Part shown: positions 44,622 through 57,900 of the stretch, piece after piece
Layout of the letters: each line of letters starts with the position of its first letter
How positions within the stretch are numbered: the first letter of the stretch is position 1
The notes under the pieces: generated by a model
Databases searched by the model: none
The model's input: the letters and a program-made list of their open reading frames with translations, nothing else
Told to the model about the DNA's origin: nothing
Program-made: the position numbers and the translations under genes
From: Glandiceps talaboti
Taxonomy: Eukaryota > Hemichordata > Enteropneusta > Spengelidae
Reading direction: 5' to 3'
Assembly (NCBI RefSeq): GCF_964340395.1
Contig: NC_135556.1
Coordinates: 25,635,223 to 25,699,222 of the forward strand
DNA: 64,000 nt

Positions 44622-47600
44622 GCTGCTGCTGCTGCTATTTCAAATTTAGATAATGTTGATTCCTGACTGACGTAATTCTCTACCCGATAAGAATTTAATT
44701 TTTTCCCTTTAAATGGAACCTTGATAATCGTAGTTGAGTAGTATAGTATTGTGGTATATACAACGTTTTGATGAGAACTTACATTTCTCATGATGATAAT
44801 CGCTTCCTGTGACTAGAATCATGGCCAACAAACATTTTCTTGTATGCTCCTGTCTTTGTCAAACAAGTGAAAATAACATACGCAAAACAACTAACTTCAA
44901 ATATGGATTCTATGAAAGTGTGGGGAGGGTGAGGGGGGGGGGGGGGCAGAAGACGTTCACTTTCAGTGTTTACTGAAATTATATGCAATGATTGATATGA
45001 ATTCTAAATTTTGAAGCTAACGTCATTTGTATAGCAGACGTCAGGGAAATATCAGGACTGTATCAGTACATACATCATATACTTACGTAACTTAGTAGAC
45101 AAAGAATACAAATTTCAATGTACCAAAGCCATTTGTTCAATCTTTGATTGATCAATAAAGTACTTTATAAAATACAACTTGAAGGACAATATGAATGTAT
45201 AAATTTATGGGGTGTCACTGAGAAATCAATAACTCATACAACAAGATGATAACGACGATGGTATCAGGAAGACGCAAACTAAAACTATTATTCTGACATG
45301 CTATTATTGCTGTCAATGGACACTGCTGCAATTTACACTCACAACAGGAAAGCGTCTCTGACAGCAAGTTTTCTTCAGGTGGCCACATATCCAACCCCAT
45401 TTAGTGTTTACAATAACTTGATTATAACAAAGGCACTGTTATCACCTACTTGTGGAGTCTTACACACACAAAAAGGATATTTTTAGATTGTGTCTATCTT
45501 AGTTTACCGATAGCTTGCTTTCCATAGTAATAACTGAATAACTATTTTCTCTTTCATCCCTGGATGTTTAGCTTTGGTCTACATACCATCAACCACCTTT
45601 CGTAAAAGCAGGATTCATGATAACTTTGAGAAATCTTAAACTCGATTACTTGGATTTGTTCCTAATGCACTGGCCAACGGCTTTAAAGGTACGTTTGGTT
45701 ACCATAACAACCATTCAGTATAAAGTCGAAGGTCAGAACATCTGGCTAATCAGTTTTAGATCAGCCAAATACTAGTATTACAAATACCTTCAAATCGATG
45801 GAGCAAGATTAAATTAGCCCAGGTGATTGATTTTATACCATAACTGTAATTTGAAGATGTACATCTTTTACATTAAAAAAATTACAACCTATTACAATAA
45901 ACATCGAATGAGTGTTATTTAATATAGAAATATTCATATTATTAAAATATTTCATTCCAGTATTTTCTCTCCAAATATAGTAATTTAGCTAGTGTGATTT
46001 CTTTTACAGCCTGGTAAAGGGTTTTTGCCCAAAGGTAACAAGGGTGAGCTGTGCTATGATGATGTCGGCTTTGTAAACACGTGGCAGGTAAATTGCTACC
46101 TTTTGATGACATATTCATACATAAAGATATTCAAAGATGAACAGATGTATATTGTTAAAATGTGCACCACTAAACACAATCATATGTTACTCGGACAGTT
46201 ATAGTAACTTGCAATAATCTTTCCATCAAGATGATGTCCTATGCATTTTCGTACTTGGCCTTCATGGTCACATTAGTGTTACATAGCTTTCTATGTTCAA
46301 ACCAAGCTACGGATACAGTTTAACTAACATAAACCAAACAAACTGCTTCTAAATTGTACCGATTGCAAAAATGATAGTAATGTCTTTTTTAAAACTGTTT
46401 GCTGTTATCTGTCTGTACTTTTATTGTCATTTTTATCTCATAGGCCATGGAGAAATTGGTAGACCAGGGATTATGTAAAGCTATAGGTGTCTCAAACTTT
46501 AACAAAGAGCAATTGGAAGGGATTGTAACAGTTGCAAAACATCCTATTGCAGTTGTTCAGGTACGTAATGCCAAATATTGCATCAGTTTTCAATACTTCA
46601 TACTTCAGTTGTTCAGGTACGTAATGCCAAATATTGCATCAGTTTTCAATACTTCATACTTCAGTTTTTCAGGTACGTAATGCCAAATATTGCATCAGTT
46701 TTCAATACTTCATACTTCAGTTGTTCAGGTACGTAATGCCAAATATTGCATCAGTTTTCAATACTTCATACTTCAGTTGTTCAGGTACGATCAGTTTTCA
46801 GTACTTAATACTTCTCTACAAATTAAAGAGTTTTTTAATAATTTTTTTTTACTCAAATAAAAATTATCACATAAAACCTCATTTAAACTAGTCCAGTACC
46901 ATATGAATTTTGATTCATGACTTGTATGACATTACAATTGTCTTCTATAACATTACAATTGTCTTCTATAACATTACAATTGTCTTCTATGACATTACAA
47001 TTGTCTTCTATAACATTACAATTGTCTTCTATAACATTACAATTGTCTTCTATAACATTACAATTGTCTTCTATGACATTGCAATTGTCTTCTATGACAT
47101 TACAATTGTCTTCTATGACATTACAATTGTCTTCTATGACATTACAATTGTCTTCTATGACATTACAATTGTCTTCTATGACATTACAATTGTCTTCTAT
47201 GACATTACAATTGTCTTCTATGACATTACAATTGTCTTCTATGACATTACAATTGTCTTCTATGACATTACAATTGTCTTCTATGACATTACAATTGTCT
47301 TCTATGACATTACAATTGTCTTCTATGACATTACAATTGTCTTCTATGACATTACAATTGTCTTCTATGACATTACAATTGTCTTCTATGACATTACAAT
47401 TGTCTTCTATGACATTACAATTGTCTTCTATGACATTACAATTGTCTTCTATAACATTACAATTGTCTTCTATGACATTACAATTGTCTTCTATAACATT
47501 ACAATTGTCTTACAATTGTCAGTTTAATCCCCTGACCCTAAGCATTTTTTTGAGTGCAAAAAGGTAAAATGGTAACAATTTACTTCTATTTCCGTGTACA

Positions 47601-49664
47601 TCTTCATGCCTTTGCCTCATATGTGGTCACTTTCAAAGAAAATCGAGAACCCAGTATTTTTCGACTGTAACAGTACAGTCTGCATAATGTGTTCGTGTAC
47701 TTAACTTGTAATTGTCTTCATATGCATATTTTACACCTCATCAAACTCTCACAAAAGGGTTGTGACCGACGAGTATCTTATCTTTGGGTCAAAATTAAAG
47801 TAAAATAGCTAAATTTCTGACACTATTTTCTGAAGTCATGTTATCAGAAAGAAACACTTTTTATTTTATGTTGCCTGATTAACATAGAAATTAACTTTTA
47901 ACATATCAAGTTGAATTTCAGAATGCATGTAACTGAATTTTGTTTTTCAAAATCATGGTAAATCAATTAAAATTATTTTCTTCCAATGTTTATTTTACAC
48001 AGGTAGAAAGTCATCCCTACTTTTCACAAAATGCAATGATAGAATACTGCAAATCAAAGAACATAGTCTTCACAGCATACAGTCCTTTGGGTTGCCCTGA
48101 TAGACCAAGGTAAGCAGTTGGACTTTATTTGAAGCTAGTCTGTAAGATACGACAAGTTATGGCACGCCTATCAGCTGAAGCCAGCACCCAAAGAGAAGGC
48201 TGGTTATGGCTGAACGGCAGTCTACTTTGAAGCTTGCCATGTTATGAATTTCGCTGACAATTTAATCTTACTAAGTATTGAATCACTCTATGTTAAATAT
48301 TTGTTATGAACGCATTTTGACTCACAGAAATATAAACCTAGATTAGGTAAGACTAGCACGTCACATGTTTTTGAAATCCATAAACTGGTGAATTGACATC
48401 ATATTCCTTTATATAATACCTGTAGGAAGTTTGATGCAGATGAACCCCAGCCTTTAAGAGATGCTGTGGTCAGAGAAATAGCTGCCAAGCATAAGAAATC
48501 ACCAGCCCAGATTCTGATCCGATTCCAAATTGAGAGGGACCTTGTGGTCATACCAAAAAGTGTTAGTCCAGACAGAATACAAGAAAATTTTGAGGTAACG
48601 TATATTTGGAAAATTGACATTCCTCAGACATCTATTGCAGAGGTAATAATACTAATATAACAGGGATATACACAATGTTCTAGTGCTCTCAATAATGAGT
48701 GTTAGTTTATCATACCACTGTACAATTATTATCCCTGACACAGACCTATAATCGCACAGCCGCCCTGCCTCAACTCCCTGGGGAGAATACAATCCATTGT
48801 AGCCTTTGTAAGTGCATGGCATTAAAACCTCCATGTACCAACCTATATCCTATCGAGTTCCCAATAATACAGCTGGGTTGACTGGAACACGATGATGGAT
48901 TGAATCAAATCTTGCCAAATGATTGCTATGGTATCTAACATGGTACAAAAACTAGTTTGGTCTGAGACAATTAAATTATACTAAAATACATCAAAGTAGC
49001 GCAAAATTAGTTCAAATAATACCTTTTATAAATTTGATCATTTGTTTTTACAGGTGTTTGACTTTAAACTGTCAGGTGATGACATGACAAAGTTGCTTGC
49101 TTTAAATAAAGACTTCCGGTTGATACATTTTGATTTGTAAGTATTCTGTTAGTGGATACACGTATTGGCATACCATCGATATATATTGCACGGATTATCA
49201 GACAATAAACTCTTTGAAATGGAGTATTTACTGACAAAATTAAGATAAGTAGCTGATGCTAGCTAGTGATCTACATATTGTTATGAAAATGATATAAGGA
49301 TTAATGTACTGATTTTTCACTTAATTATGACTCATTTAAGTACAAGTCAATCGTTGTTTTGATTTTCTTTACTGAAATGACAGAAATAAACTGTAAAATA
49401 CTCCGCCAGGATCGTGCTTATCATCCCTCTCCGTTTGTGGAAAGGGTGCCCTTAACGGTTATCAATGGTGTTGCCATAGATATGAAAATAGATTTGTAGG
49501 TAATACTTTTTGCCACCTGATTCATTGTTAGATTAATTAATTAATTGGTTATGTAATTGCTTGACTGATCGATTGATTAATTTTGAAAAGCTAAAAGTTT
49601 GTTTCACCTTTTTTTACTCAGAATGAGCAAACATCCCCATTATCCATTTGAGCTGAAGACTTAA
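43199..49664 (+). CDS. Aldo-keto reductase, family 1 (AKR1-type)
   Basis: Nine coding exons: 43199..43264, 44356..44523, 45572..45688, 46010..46087, 46444..46560, 48003..48109, 48426..48594, 49054..49136, 49622..49664 (TAA). All are GT-AG with matching phase and total 315 aa, the normal family length. It is an NADPH-dependent reductase of aldehydes and ketones with a (beta/alpha)8 barrel, cytosolic. Visible landmarks: [26 protein letters not shown] with catalytic Asp and Tyr; ITSKLWSTYH with catalytic Lys; [10 protein letters not shown] with catalytic His; [46 protein letters not shown] for NADPH binding; and C-terminal [13 protein letters not shown], the family's typical end. [13 protein letters not shown] suggests the AKR1A/1B/1E side, but the exact subfamily and substrate cannot be fixed. 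Intron 5 starts with a 56-bp tandem repeat of its own donor and contains a 21-bp minisatellite. A candidate AATAAA lies at 50080-50085. Confidence 0.94.
43560..43788 (+). other. Open stretch with weak retroelement gag-like look in AKR intron 1
   Basis: The frame reads [20 protein letters not shown] and [13 protein letters not shown], loosely like the start of gag-type proteins of LTR or related retroelements (P-KFD...W..F). There is no zinc knuckle, protease or LTR nearby. It may be chance. Confidence 0.2.
44580..44637. repeat. (TTG)n-(CTG)n microsatellite
   Basis: About 14 TTG units then five CTG units, 57 bp after the donor of AKR exon 2. Confidence 0.95.
46561..46795 (+). repeat. 56-bp tandem repeat of an exon-intron junction
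   Basis: Four extra copies of the end of AKR exon 5 plus its donor. CAG|GTAC junctions fall at 46560, 46616, 46672, 46728 and 46784, exactly 56 bp apart. The last copy is cut after GTACGA. Confidence 0.93.
46917..47518. repeat. 21-bp minisatellite, about 28 copies
   Basis: Unit ACATTACAATTGTCTTCTATG, with A/G variation at one site clustered at both ends. The length is a multiple of three, so long spurious frames appear (YDITIVF repeated). Confidence 0.96.
49384..49499 (+). other. Possible relict or alternative terminal exon of the aldo-keto reductase
   Basis: A good acceptor (TTTTCTTTACTGAAATGACAG) precedes a frame reading [15 protein letters not shown] and on to a TAG at 49497. The A-x-HP-x-PF pattern resembles AKR C-termini. 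From exon 8 (phase 2) the splice would enter another frame and stop after four codons, so it is not a straightforward alternative end. Confidence 0.3.
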
Positions 49665-52600
49665 TGAAGACGAAGGTAGAAAATGGAAAAAAAAACATCA
49701 TCTAATAATTTCCAAGCTAATGTGTTTAACTATAGACATCTCTCTCCTATGTCAACTTGATTTTGAGAGATGTCATTCTTAGGTTGTATGATTTGAACTG
49801 TTTTGATTTTATGATGTAATCTCCAAAATGCAGTTTCCTTCGTTAATAATAAATTCTAAATTACAATACACACTATTTAAATAGATATCGATGGAAATGT
49901 AAAAAACAAATACATTTTATATCCATTTTTGACATGTATTTCACTCTGATGTACTCTATACTTTCACTGAACAATGTCATAAGAAGTACAATACAGACTA
50001 ACTTTACATCATAGACAAGTCAGCACATGAAAGCAAGATATACAAGATAATATTTTTACCATTTAGTATGTAGTAAAATAATAAAGTGCTATATTATAGC
50101 AAATGAACAAGAAAAGCTTCTCCCCTCAAACAAAGTTCAAATATGCAATTTTGAATGCATTCACAACACTGTCTAAATGTATGCATTCACAATAAATGAA
50201 ACACACATATATTTGTTTTTAATAAGTGTATTTATTGCACATTGAGATAAGACATTTCAATGGCTTACGTTTACAAATACACAACAGCTAAATTTTATTT
50301 TTTTTTCATGATGACTAAGTAATAATAACATATTATGATACACCGTCACTGTGTCATCAGCCTTGTGTCTTTCACCCATGTTACACAATTCCTGTCTCAA
50401 TATAAAAATGAATCTACCTTCAACCAACTACCAGTCCAATTGTGTAATGAATCTACCTTCAACCAACTACCAGTCCAATTGTGAAATGAATCTACCTTCA
50501 ACCAACTACCAGTCCAATTGTGTAATGAATCTATCTTCAACCAACTACCAGTCCAATTGTGTAATGAATCTACCTTCAACCAACTACCAGTCCAATTGTG
50601 TAATGAATCTATCTTCAACCAACTACCAGTCCAATTGTGTAATGAATCTACCTTCAACCAACTACCAGTCCAATTGTGTAATGAATCTATCTTCAACCAA
50701 CTACCAGTCCAATTGTGTAATGAATCTACCTTCAACCAACTACCAGTCCAATTGTGAAATGAATCTACCTTCAACCAACTACCAGTCCAATTGTGTAATG
50801 AATCTACCTTCAACCAACTACCAGTCCAATTGTGTAATGAATCTACCTTCAACCAACTACCAGTCCAATTGTGTAATGAATCTACCTTCAACCAACTACC
50901 AGTCCAATTGTGTAATGAATCTACCTTCAACCAACTACCAGTCCAATTGTGTAATGAATCTACCTTCAACCAACTACCAGTCCAATTGTGAAATGAATCT
51001 ACCTTCAACCAACTACCAGTCCAATTGTGTAATGAATCTACCTTCAACCAACTACCAGTCCAATTGTGTAATGAATCTACCTTCAACCAACTACCAGTCC
51101 AATTGTGTAATGAATCTACCTTCAACCAACTACCAGTCCAATTGTGTAATGAATCTATCTTCAACCAACTACCAGTCCAATTGTGTAATGAATCTACCTT
51201 CAACCAACTACCAGTCCAATTGTGTAATGAATCTACCTTCAACCAACTACCAGTCCAATTGTGTAATGAATCTACCTTCAACCAACTACCAGTCCAATTG
51301 TGAAATGAATCTACCTTCAACCAACTACCAGTCCAATTGTGTAATGAATCTACCTTCAACCAACTACCAGTCCAATTGTGTAATGAATCTACCTTCAACC
51401 AACTACCAGTCCAATTGTGAAATGAATCTACCTTCAACCAACTACCAGTCCAATTGTGTAATGAATCTACCTTCAACCAACTACCAGTCCAATTGTGTAA
51501 TGAATCTACCTTCAACCAACTACCAGTCCAATTGTGAAATGAATCTACCTTCAACCAACTACCAGTCCAATTGTGTAATGAATCTATCTTCAACCAACTA
51601 CCAGTCCAATTGTGTAATGAATCTACCTTCAACCAACTACCAGTCCAATTGTGTAATGAATCTACCTTCAACCAACTACCAGTCCAATTGTGAAATGAAT
51701 CTACCTTCAACCAACTACCAGTCCAATTGTGTAATGAATCTACCTTCAACCAACTACCAGTCCAATTGTGTAATGAATCTACCTTCAACCAACTACCAGT
51801 CCAATTGTGTAATGAATCTACCTTCAACCAACTACCAGTCCAATTGTGTAATGAATCTACCTTCAACCAACTACCAGTCCAATTGTATAATGAATCTACC
51901 TTCAACCAACTACCAGTCCAATTGTGTAATGAATCTACCTTCAACCAACTACCAGTCCAATTGTGAAATGAATCTACCTTCAACCAACTACCAGTCCAAT
52001 TGTGAAATGAATCTACCTTCAACCAACTACCAGTCCAATTGTGAAATGAATCTACCTTCAACCAACTACCAGTCCAATTGTGTAATGAATCTACCTTCAA
52101 CCAACTACCAGTCCAATTGTGTAATGAATCTACCTTCAACCAACTACCAGTCCAATTGTGTAATGAATCTACCTTCAACCAACTACCAGTCCAATTGTGT
52201 AATGAATCTATCTTCAACCAACTACCAGTCCAATTGTGTAATGAATCTACCTTCAACCAACTACCAGTCCAATTGTGTAATGAATCTATCTTCAACCAAC
52301 TACCAGTCCAATTGTGTAATGAATCTACCTTCAACCAACTACCAGTCCAATTGTGTAATGAATCTACCTTCAACCAACTACCAGTCCAATTGTGTAATGA
52401 ATCTATCTTCAACCAACTACCAGTCCAATTGTGTAATGAATCTATCTTCAACCAACTACCAGTCCAATTGTGTAATGAATCTACCTTCAACCAACTACCA
52501 GTCCAATTGTGTAATGAATCTATCTTCAACCAACTACCAGTCCAATTGTGTAATGAATCTACCTTCAACCAACTACCAGTCCAATTGTGTAATGAATCTA

Positions 52601-54988
52601 CCTTCAACCAACTACCAGTCCAATTGTATAATGAATCTACCTTCAACCAACTACCAGTCCAATTGTGTAATGAATCTACCTTCAACCAACTACCAGTCCA
52701 ATTGTGAAATGAATCTACCTTCAACCAACTACCAGTCCAATTGTGAAATGAATCTACCTTCAACCAACTACCAGTCCAATTGTGAAATGAATCTACCTTC
52801 AACCAACTACCAGTCCAATTGTGTAATGAATCTACCTTCAACCAACTACCAGTCCAATTGTGTAATGAATCTACCTTCAACCAACTACCAGTCCAATTGT
52901 GTAATGAATCTACCTTCAACCAACTACCAGTCCAATTGTGTAATGAATCTATCTTCAACCAACTACCAGTCCAATTGTGTAATGAATCAACCTTCAACCA
53001 ACTACCAGTCCAATTGTGTTTTGTTGTCAATGTAGATATATCAATGAGCCTGGCGACGTTTGTAAAACTAGCGTTTTGATTGGTGACCCTGTTAGATGTG
53101 ATTCTACTTTCATTGTGACCCTGCTAAATGACCTCAAAAAAACATTCCAGGTCTTAGACATGAATCTTGGAAGCAGCATCCATGCCAAGACTATTGGAGC
53201 AATAAACATACAGTGTTCAGATATCAGCCCTCATGCCAGTCTATGTGAAATTGGAGACTGGCATGATGTTGGATTTGATTGGTCACAATCAACTGTTAAG
53301 TTTTTGAAATTCAATGATATTTGTACATAAAACTGTCCATAACGTAAGATTGGAGAATGGCCTGATATTGATGTTGATTTTAACTGGTCAAAACAAAATG
53401 TTCAACACAAAATATGTGTAAACAAAATCAAAAGAATTGGCCAAAAAAGAAATACAGTATACAATATTTGTAAATTTATACAAACAAATAATTAGAGTGA
53501 CTGAAATAGACGTCATTTATGTCAATATCTTATTTCTCTCTCAAAACAATAACACTATTTGTGCTGATTATTAAAATTCTGTTTATAGAAATGGAATGAT
53601 AATGGAATTTATAGACTTTACTTTAATATCTATGGAGTTTTATAATTATTATCAATTCTCTGGTGATTTTTTAAAAAATCTGCAAAATGTTCACTTTTAC
53701 ATGTAATCTTATTCCTGATGTTGTGTGCTTAAGAATAACTTGATATAATAATGAGAACTAATCAAAAGTAAATATAACTTATACCAGTAATGTTAAATTA
53801 AAGACTTCAACTTTCTATGAAATATCTACATACATGATAAGTATGATTGAGCTGGAATTGGTCAATTTTTGTACCTGGTAACTACAGGTAGGAAAGTTTA
53901 GCACCAAATCTCAACAGTAATTCCAAAAGTACAGTATTAGACATATCTGTATGAATGCATGCTTTACCTGATTAAAATTCAACTATTTGGTCTTCAAAAA
54001 ATTTCATTTTATGTACTTCTGCCTGAATTGCCCATGTTACACCCATGGTAACCATGGTAACAAACCAGTATCAAAATCATCACTAAATCCATAAACATGT
54101 CCATGAATATAAAGTACCATGGGTGTTTACAATATTGATTTTAACCTGAAACTAAAAACTAGTCCACAACAAAATTATACATGTGGGAAGTCTTGTATGA
54201 TGAATACATTGGGTCACTAATTACCTGAAATTGGATCATCCTAATTGTTCATGGCCCATTCACTTCTATTAATGTTATTTAAGATAGGAAACCAACAGAT
54301 TGAGGTAGGGTAAACAATAACTCCAATCCAGTGATACATGTACAATTAATGTACCTATGATATTTGTAACATGTAACATATACCATGTAACCATGTATAT
54401 GTATTGATGCAACATACATGAATCATGCAAGTATCTGGCTACATAACTGTCAATATGTATTGGTACAACATATTACTTAAGTATCAACTGGAGAAAGAAG
54501 TTCAGTGTCAAAGAATTGTTTTCTTTCATTTAATCATTCAATTGAGTGACTAGTTATCCAACACTCTTCTGACTACCTGACAGGTCCACTATATAGAGCT
54601 GGACTAGTGATACATAACAATTGGAACAATAAGAAAGTCAGGTATTCTATTACAGAAAGTCTTGTAAAGAAAACTACAACAAGTTACTGGCACAGTGTTT
54701 TCAGTTATTTGCATAACATAAATCTATTTACGTAAAATTAACACTTCTATTAAATATAACAGATTCATATAAAATATTGTTCAATGAATACAATGTATCA
54801 GCGGTTTGCCTGTTCAATGAGGAAGTAAATTTTAATTGGAATAAACTTGAAAATAAGTCAAGATAAAGTCTGGAACTTGGAACAGATCATCAAGTTGATA
54901 TGACTCCCACAGACTAAGTGGTATCACAGACAGTCATCATTCTTTGCCTATATATATATATACAAACTCTTTAGACATGAATAGGTTT
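49665..54988. other. Intergenic region between the convergent AKR and CORO7 3' ends
   Basis: Holds the AKR 3' UTR, a 2.6-kb 39-bp minisatellite (50408-53020) and AT-rich unique sequence with no recognisable gene. The CORO7 3' UTR should lie just left of 54989. Confidence 0.6.
50408..53020. repeat. 39-bp minisatellite, 67 copies
   Basis: Unit ATGAATCTACCTTCAACCAA then CTACCAGTCCAATTGTGTA, exactly 39 bp from 50408 to the last unit at 52982. Variation is confined almost wholly to two sites: GTGTA/GTGAA/GTATA and CTACC/CTATC. Because 39 is 13 codons, both strands are open over 870 codons. I treat these as artefacts: no flanking gene structure, signal peptide or domain supports translation. Confidence 0.97.
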
Positions 54989-57900
54989 TCAGTCATCCTA
55001 AAACACAAAGATGAAAGGAAACAATGTTAATTATGCTTGTAATACTGTGTATTCTCCTGTATTTTCACTCGCTATCACTCATAAAAATATGACTGCAGAA
55101 TACACAGTATGATGAGCAGAAAATAACTTCTGTATGTCCTACGATCCAATGTAAAGTTCTGTCATATTATCACACTGGAGAATTATAAGAAAAGGAATAA
55201 TCGTGTTGTACAAATCTTATCAAATATTACGAATAAACTGAAATATTGTAAAAATATGTAACATAATTGTCTACAGAATACATGTAGTCAATAAGGATCC
55301 TAGTGTGAGTTCAACGCAATATACAACTCATGAAAATAATACTGAGAGGTTTGCTTGCTCACAGCAATCAAGAATGAGACAAGGTTTATGCAAAGACATG
55401 CAATGTTGGTTACTTGTCAAAATATAAACATCATGGGATTCCAGATCCCTGTTTACTGAACAGAACGCTACACATTATAAATATGTATGTGACTATTACT
55501 AATAACTAAAATGTTTATTTAACAACATGGCTAACTTCCATGGATATAAATAAACTGAAAACATTGCAATGACCTACATCAACGGCACCGACTGCTGACC
55601 TACATCAGCTGCTGTTTTAGAATCAGTTGCTTAATTTGTTTTTGCAAGAAGTCTTCTTTTGGCTCACTTCATTCAAGCAAACATACTGGTATTTTTTCAT
55701 CAGTTGTATATTCCAAGAGTATTTGTTCATAACAGGTTATGAGAATTGTCACATATAGTAAAAAAGTGCAATGCATATCGTAATAAGTAAAACATCATGG
55801 CTTCGAAATTGTTATTTAACTCAGCCTTCCTTTAACATATCAATGGTATTATAAAATAGAGAAGCTTATTGAAATATTTCACTCAGAGATCAAAGGTCAA
55901 AAGTCAAAGGTGAAGTCTTACCCATTCATCGTCATCAGCTCCCTCCATCAAATCTTGTGGTAGAGGTTCATCTCTGGCTTCTAGTTTTATATGCATTGCA
56001 TCTAACAACTACACGTCAGAGTAGATGAATAAAAAATACACAAAATGTTTACAGAAATAGAGGGGAATAATGTACATTAAAGAAATAGACCAAATTTTAG
56101 AACAGCTCTGCTGTATGTCGTCACGGTAATCTGACCACCAGATTTCATTCAGAGTTATTACAACCAGGATCACCGTTACGTCTATAAACAGCTCTGCTGT
56201 ATGTCGTCATGGTAATCTGACCACCAGATTTCATTCAGAGTTATTACAACCAAGATCACTGTTACGTCTAACAGCTCTGCTATATGACGTCATTGTAATC
56301 TGACCACAAGATTTCATTTAGAGTTATTACAACCAAGACCAATGTTATGTCAAAAGTATACAATGTACACCAACATCATCAAAGGCACTCTACATTGCTA
56401 TGAATATTCCAGCAATGTGTAGCGCCCTCAACAGCCAATCTCTAAGTCTAAACACTTTCCTTTTAGTTTGTAAATCTTACCTCTTGTTTCTTCTGTTCAT
56501 CTGACTTATATTCCTCCAATTCTTTGTAACTTTCATATTTCTTTTTAACAGGAGCAGCTTTAGGTGCATCACTCACTATAAGGAGATGGAGTAATTATGG
56601 TAGAATTCATTTTTTTCCAATGACAAATTACCCCAAAATCAGCCAAAAAACAGAAACTAACACATACCAACTTGGTATGAACAAATCTGAATAGACTACC
56701 TTCCGAATGAAACTAATCAACAATCGTATTATTCACCAACTTATTTTTATCTTATTTTTCTTCATTCAACCAGAAAATACTTGTGACATAAACTTTCAAG
56801 TTTCGTCATCTACTAATCTTGGTTGAGAAATAAATCCTGAAAACTTACATGCAGTCATTCCATTGGGTTTGAGACTCATTGTCTCTAAGGCTTTGTTTTC
56901 ACCGCTGATCCATTCACAGGCATTCATAGCTGGTTGCCAGGCAACTTTAGTATCTGGATAAAGATCATCTTGAAAGAATTCCATCTGAACAAAAAATCAC
57001 AAAACGAGTTACCTTGTTGGGAAATTTATATGAGATGAACATATAATGGTTGTGTTGTTTTATATCCATTATTTTAACTACTAGTAGAAACACTGGCAGG
57101 TAGTTCCTGGAGAACACTATGGTAATTAAGTAACCCCTGGAGAACACTATGGCAGGTAACCCCTGGAGAACACTATGGTAGGTAACCCCTGGAGAACACT
57201 ATGGTAAGTAACCCCTGGAGACCACTATGGTAGGTAACCCCTGGAGAACACTATGGTAGGTAACCCCTGGAGAACACTATGGTAAGTAACCCCTGGAGAC
57301 CACTATGGCAGGTAATTCCTGGAGACCACTATGGTAGGTAACCCTGGAGAACACTATGGTAAGTAACCCCTGGAGAACACTATGGTAGGTAACCCCTGGA
57401 GACCACTATGGTAAGTAACCCCTGGAGACCACTATGGCAGGTAATTCCTGGAGAACACTATGGTAGGTAACCCCTGGAGAACACTATGGTAAGTAACCCC
57501 TGGAGACCACTATGGCAGGTAATTCCTGGAGAACACTATGGTAGGTAACCCCTGGAGAACACTATGGTAAGTAACCCCTGGAGACCACTATGGCAGGTAA
57601 TTCCTGGAGAACACTATGGTAGGTAACCCCTGGAGAACACTATGGTAAGTAACCCCTGGAGAACACTATGGTAAGTAACCCCTGGAGACCACTATGGTAG
57701 GTAACCCCTGGAGAACACTATGGTAGGTAACCCCTGGAGAACACTATGGTAAGTAACCCCTGGAGACCACTATGGCAGGTAATTCCTGGAGACCACTATG
57801 GTAGGTAACCCTGGAGAACACTATGGTAAGTAACCCCTGGAGAACACTATGGTAGGTAACCCCTGGAGACCACTATGGTAAGTAACCCCTGGAGACCACT

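Noticed and set aside
46910-47567. Plus-strand frames of 205 and 216 codons with YDITIVF or MTLQLSS repeats
   Set aside because: A 21-bp minisatellite within an AKR intron; the neighbouring AKR exons splice across it in phase.
50397-53035. Open frames of about 890 codons on the plus strand and 877 on the minus strand
   Set aside because: They are the 39-bp minisatellite read in phase. There are no splice signals, domain, signal peptide or codon-level selection, and both strands are equally open.
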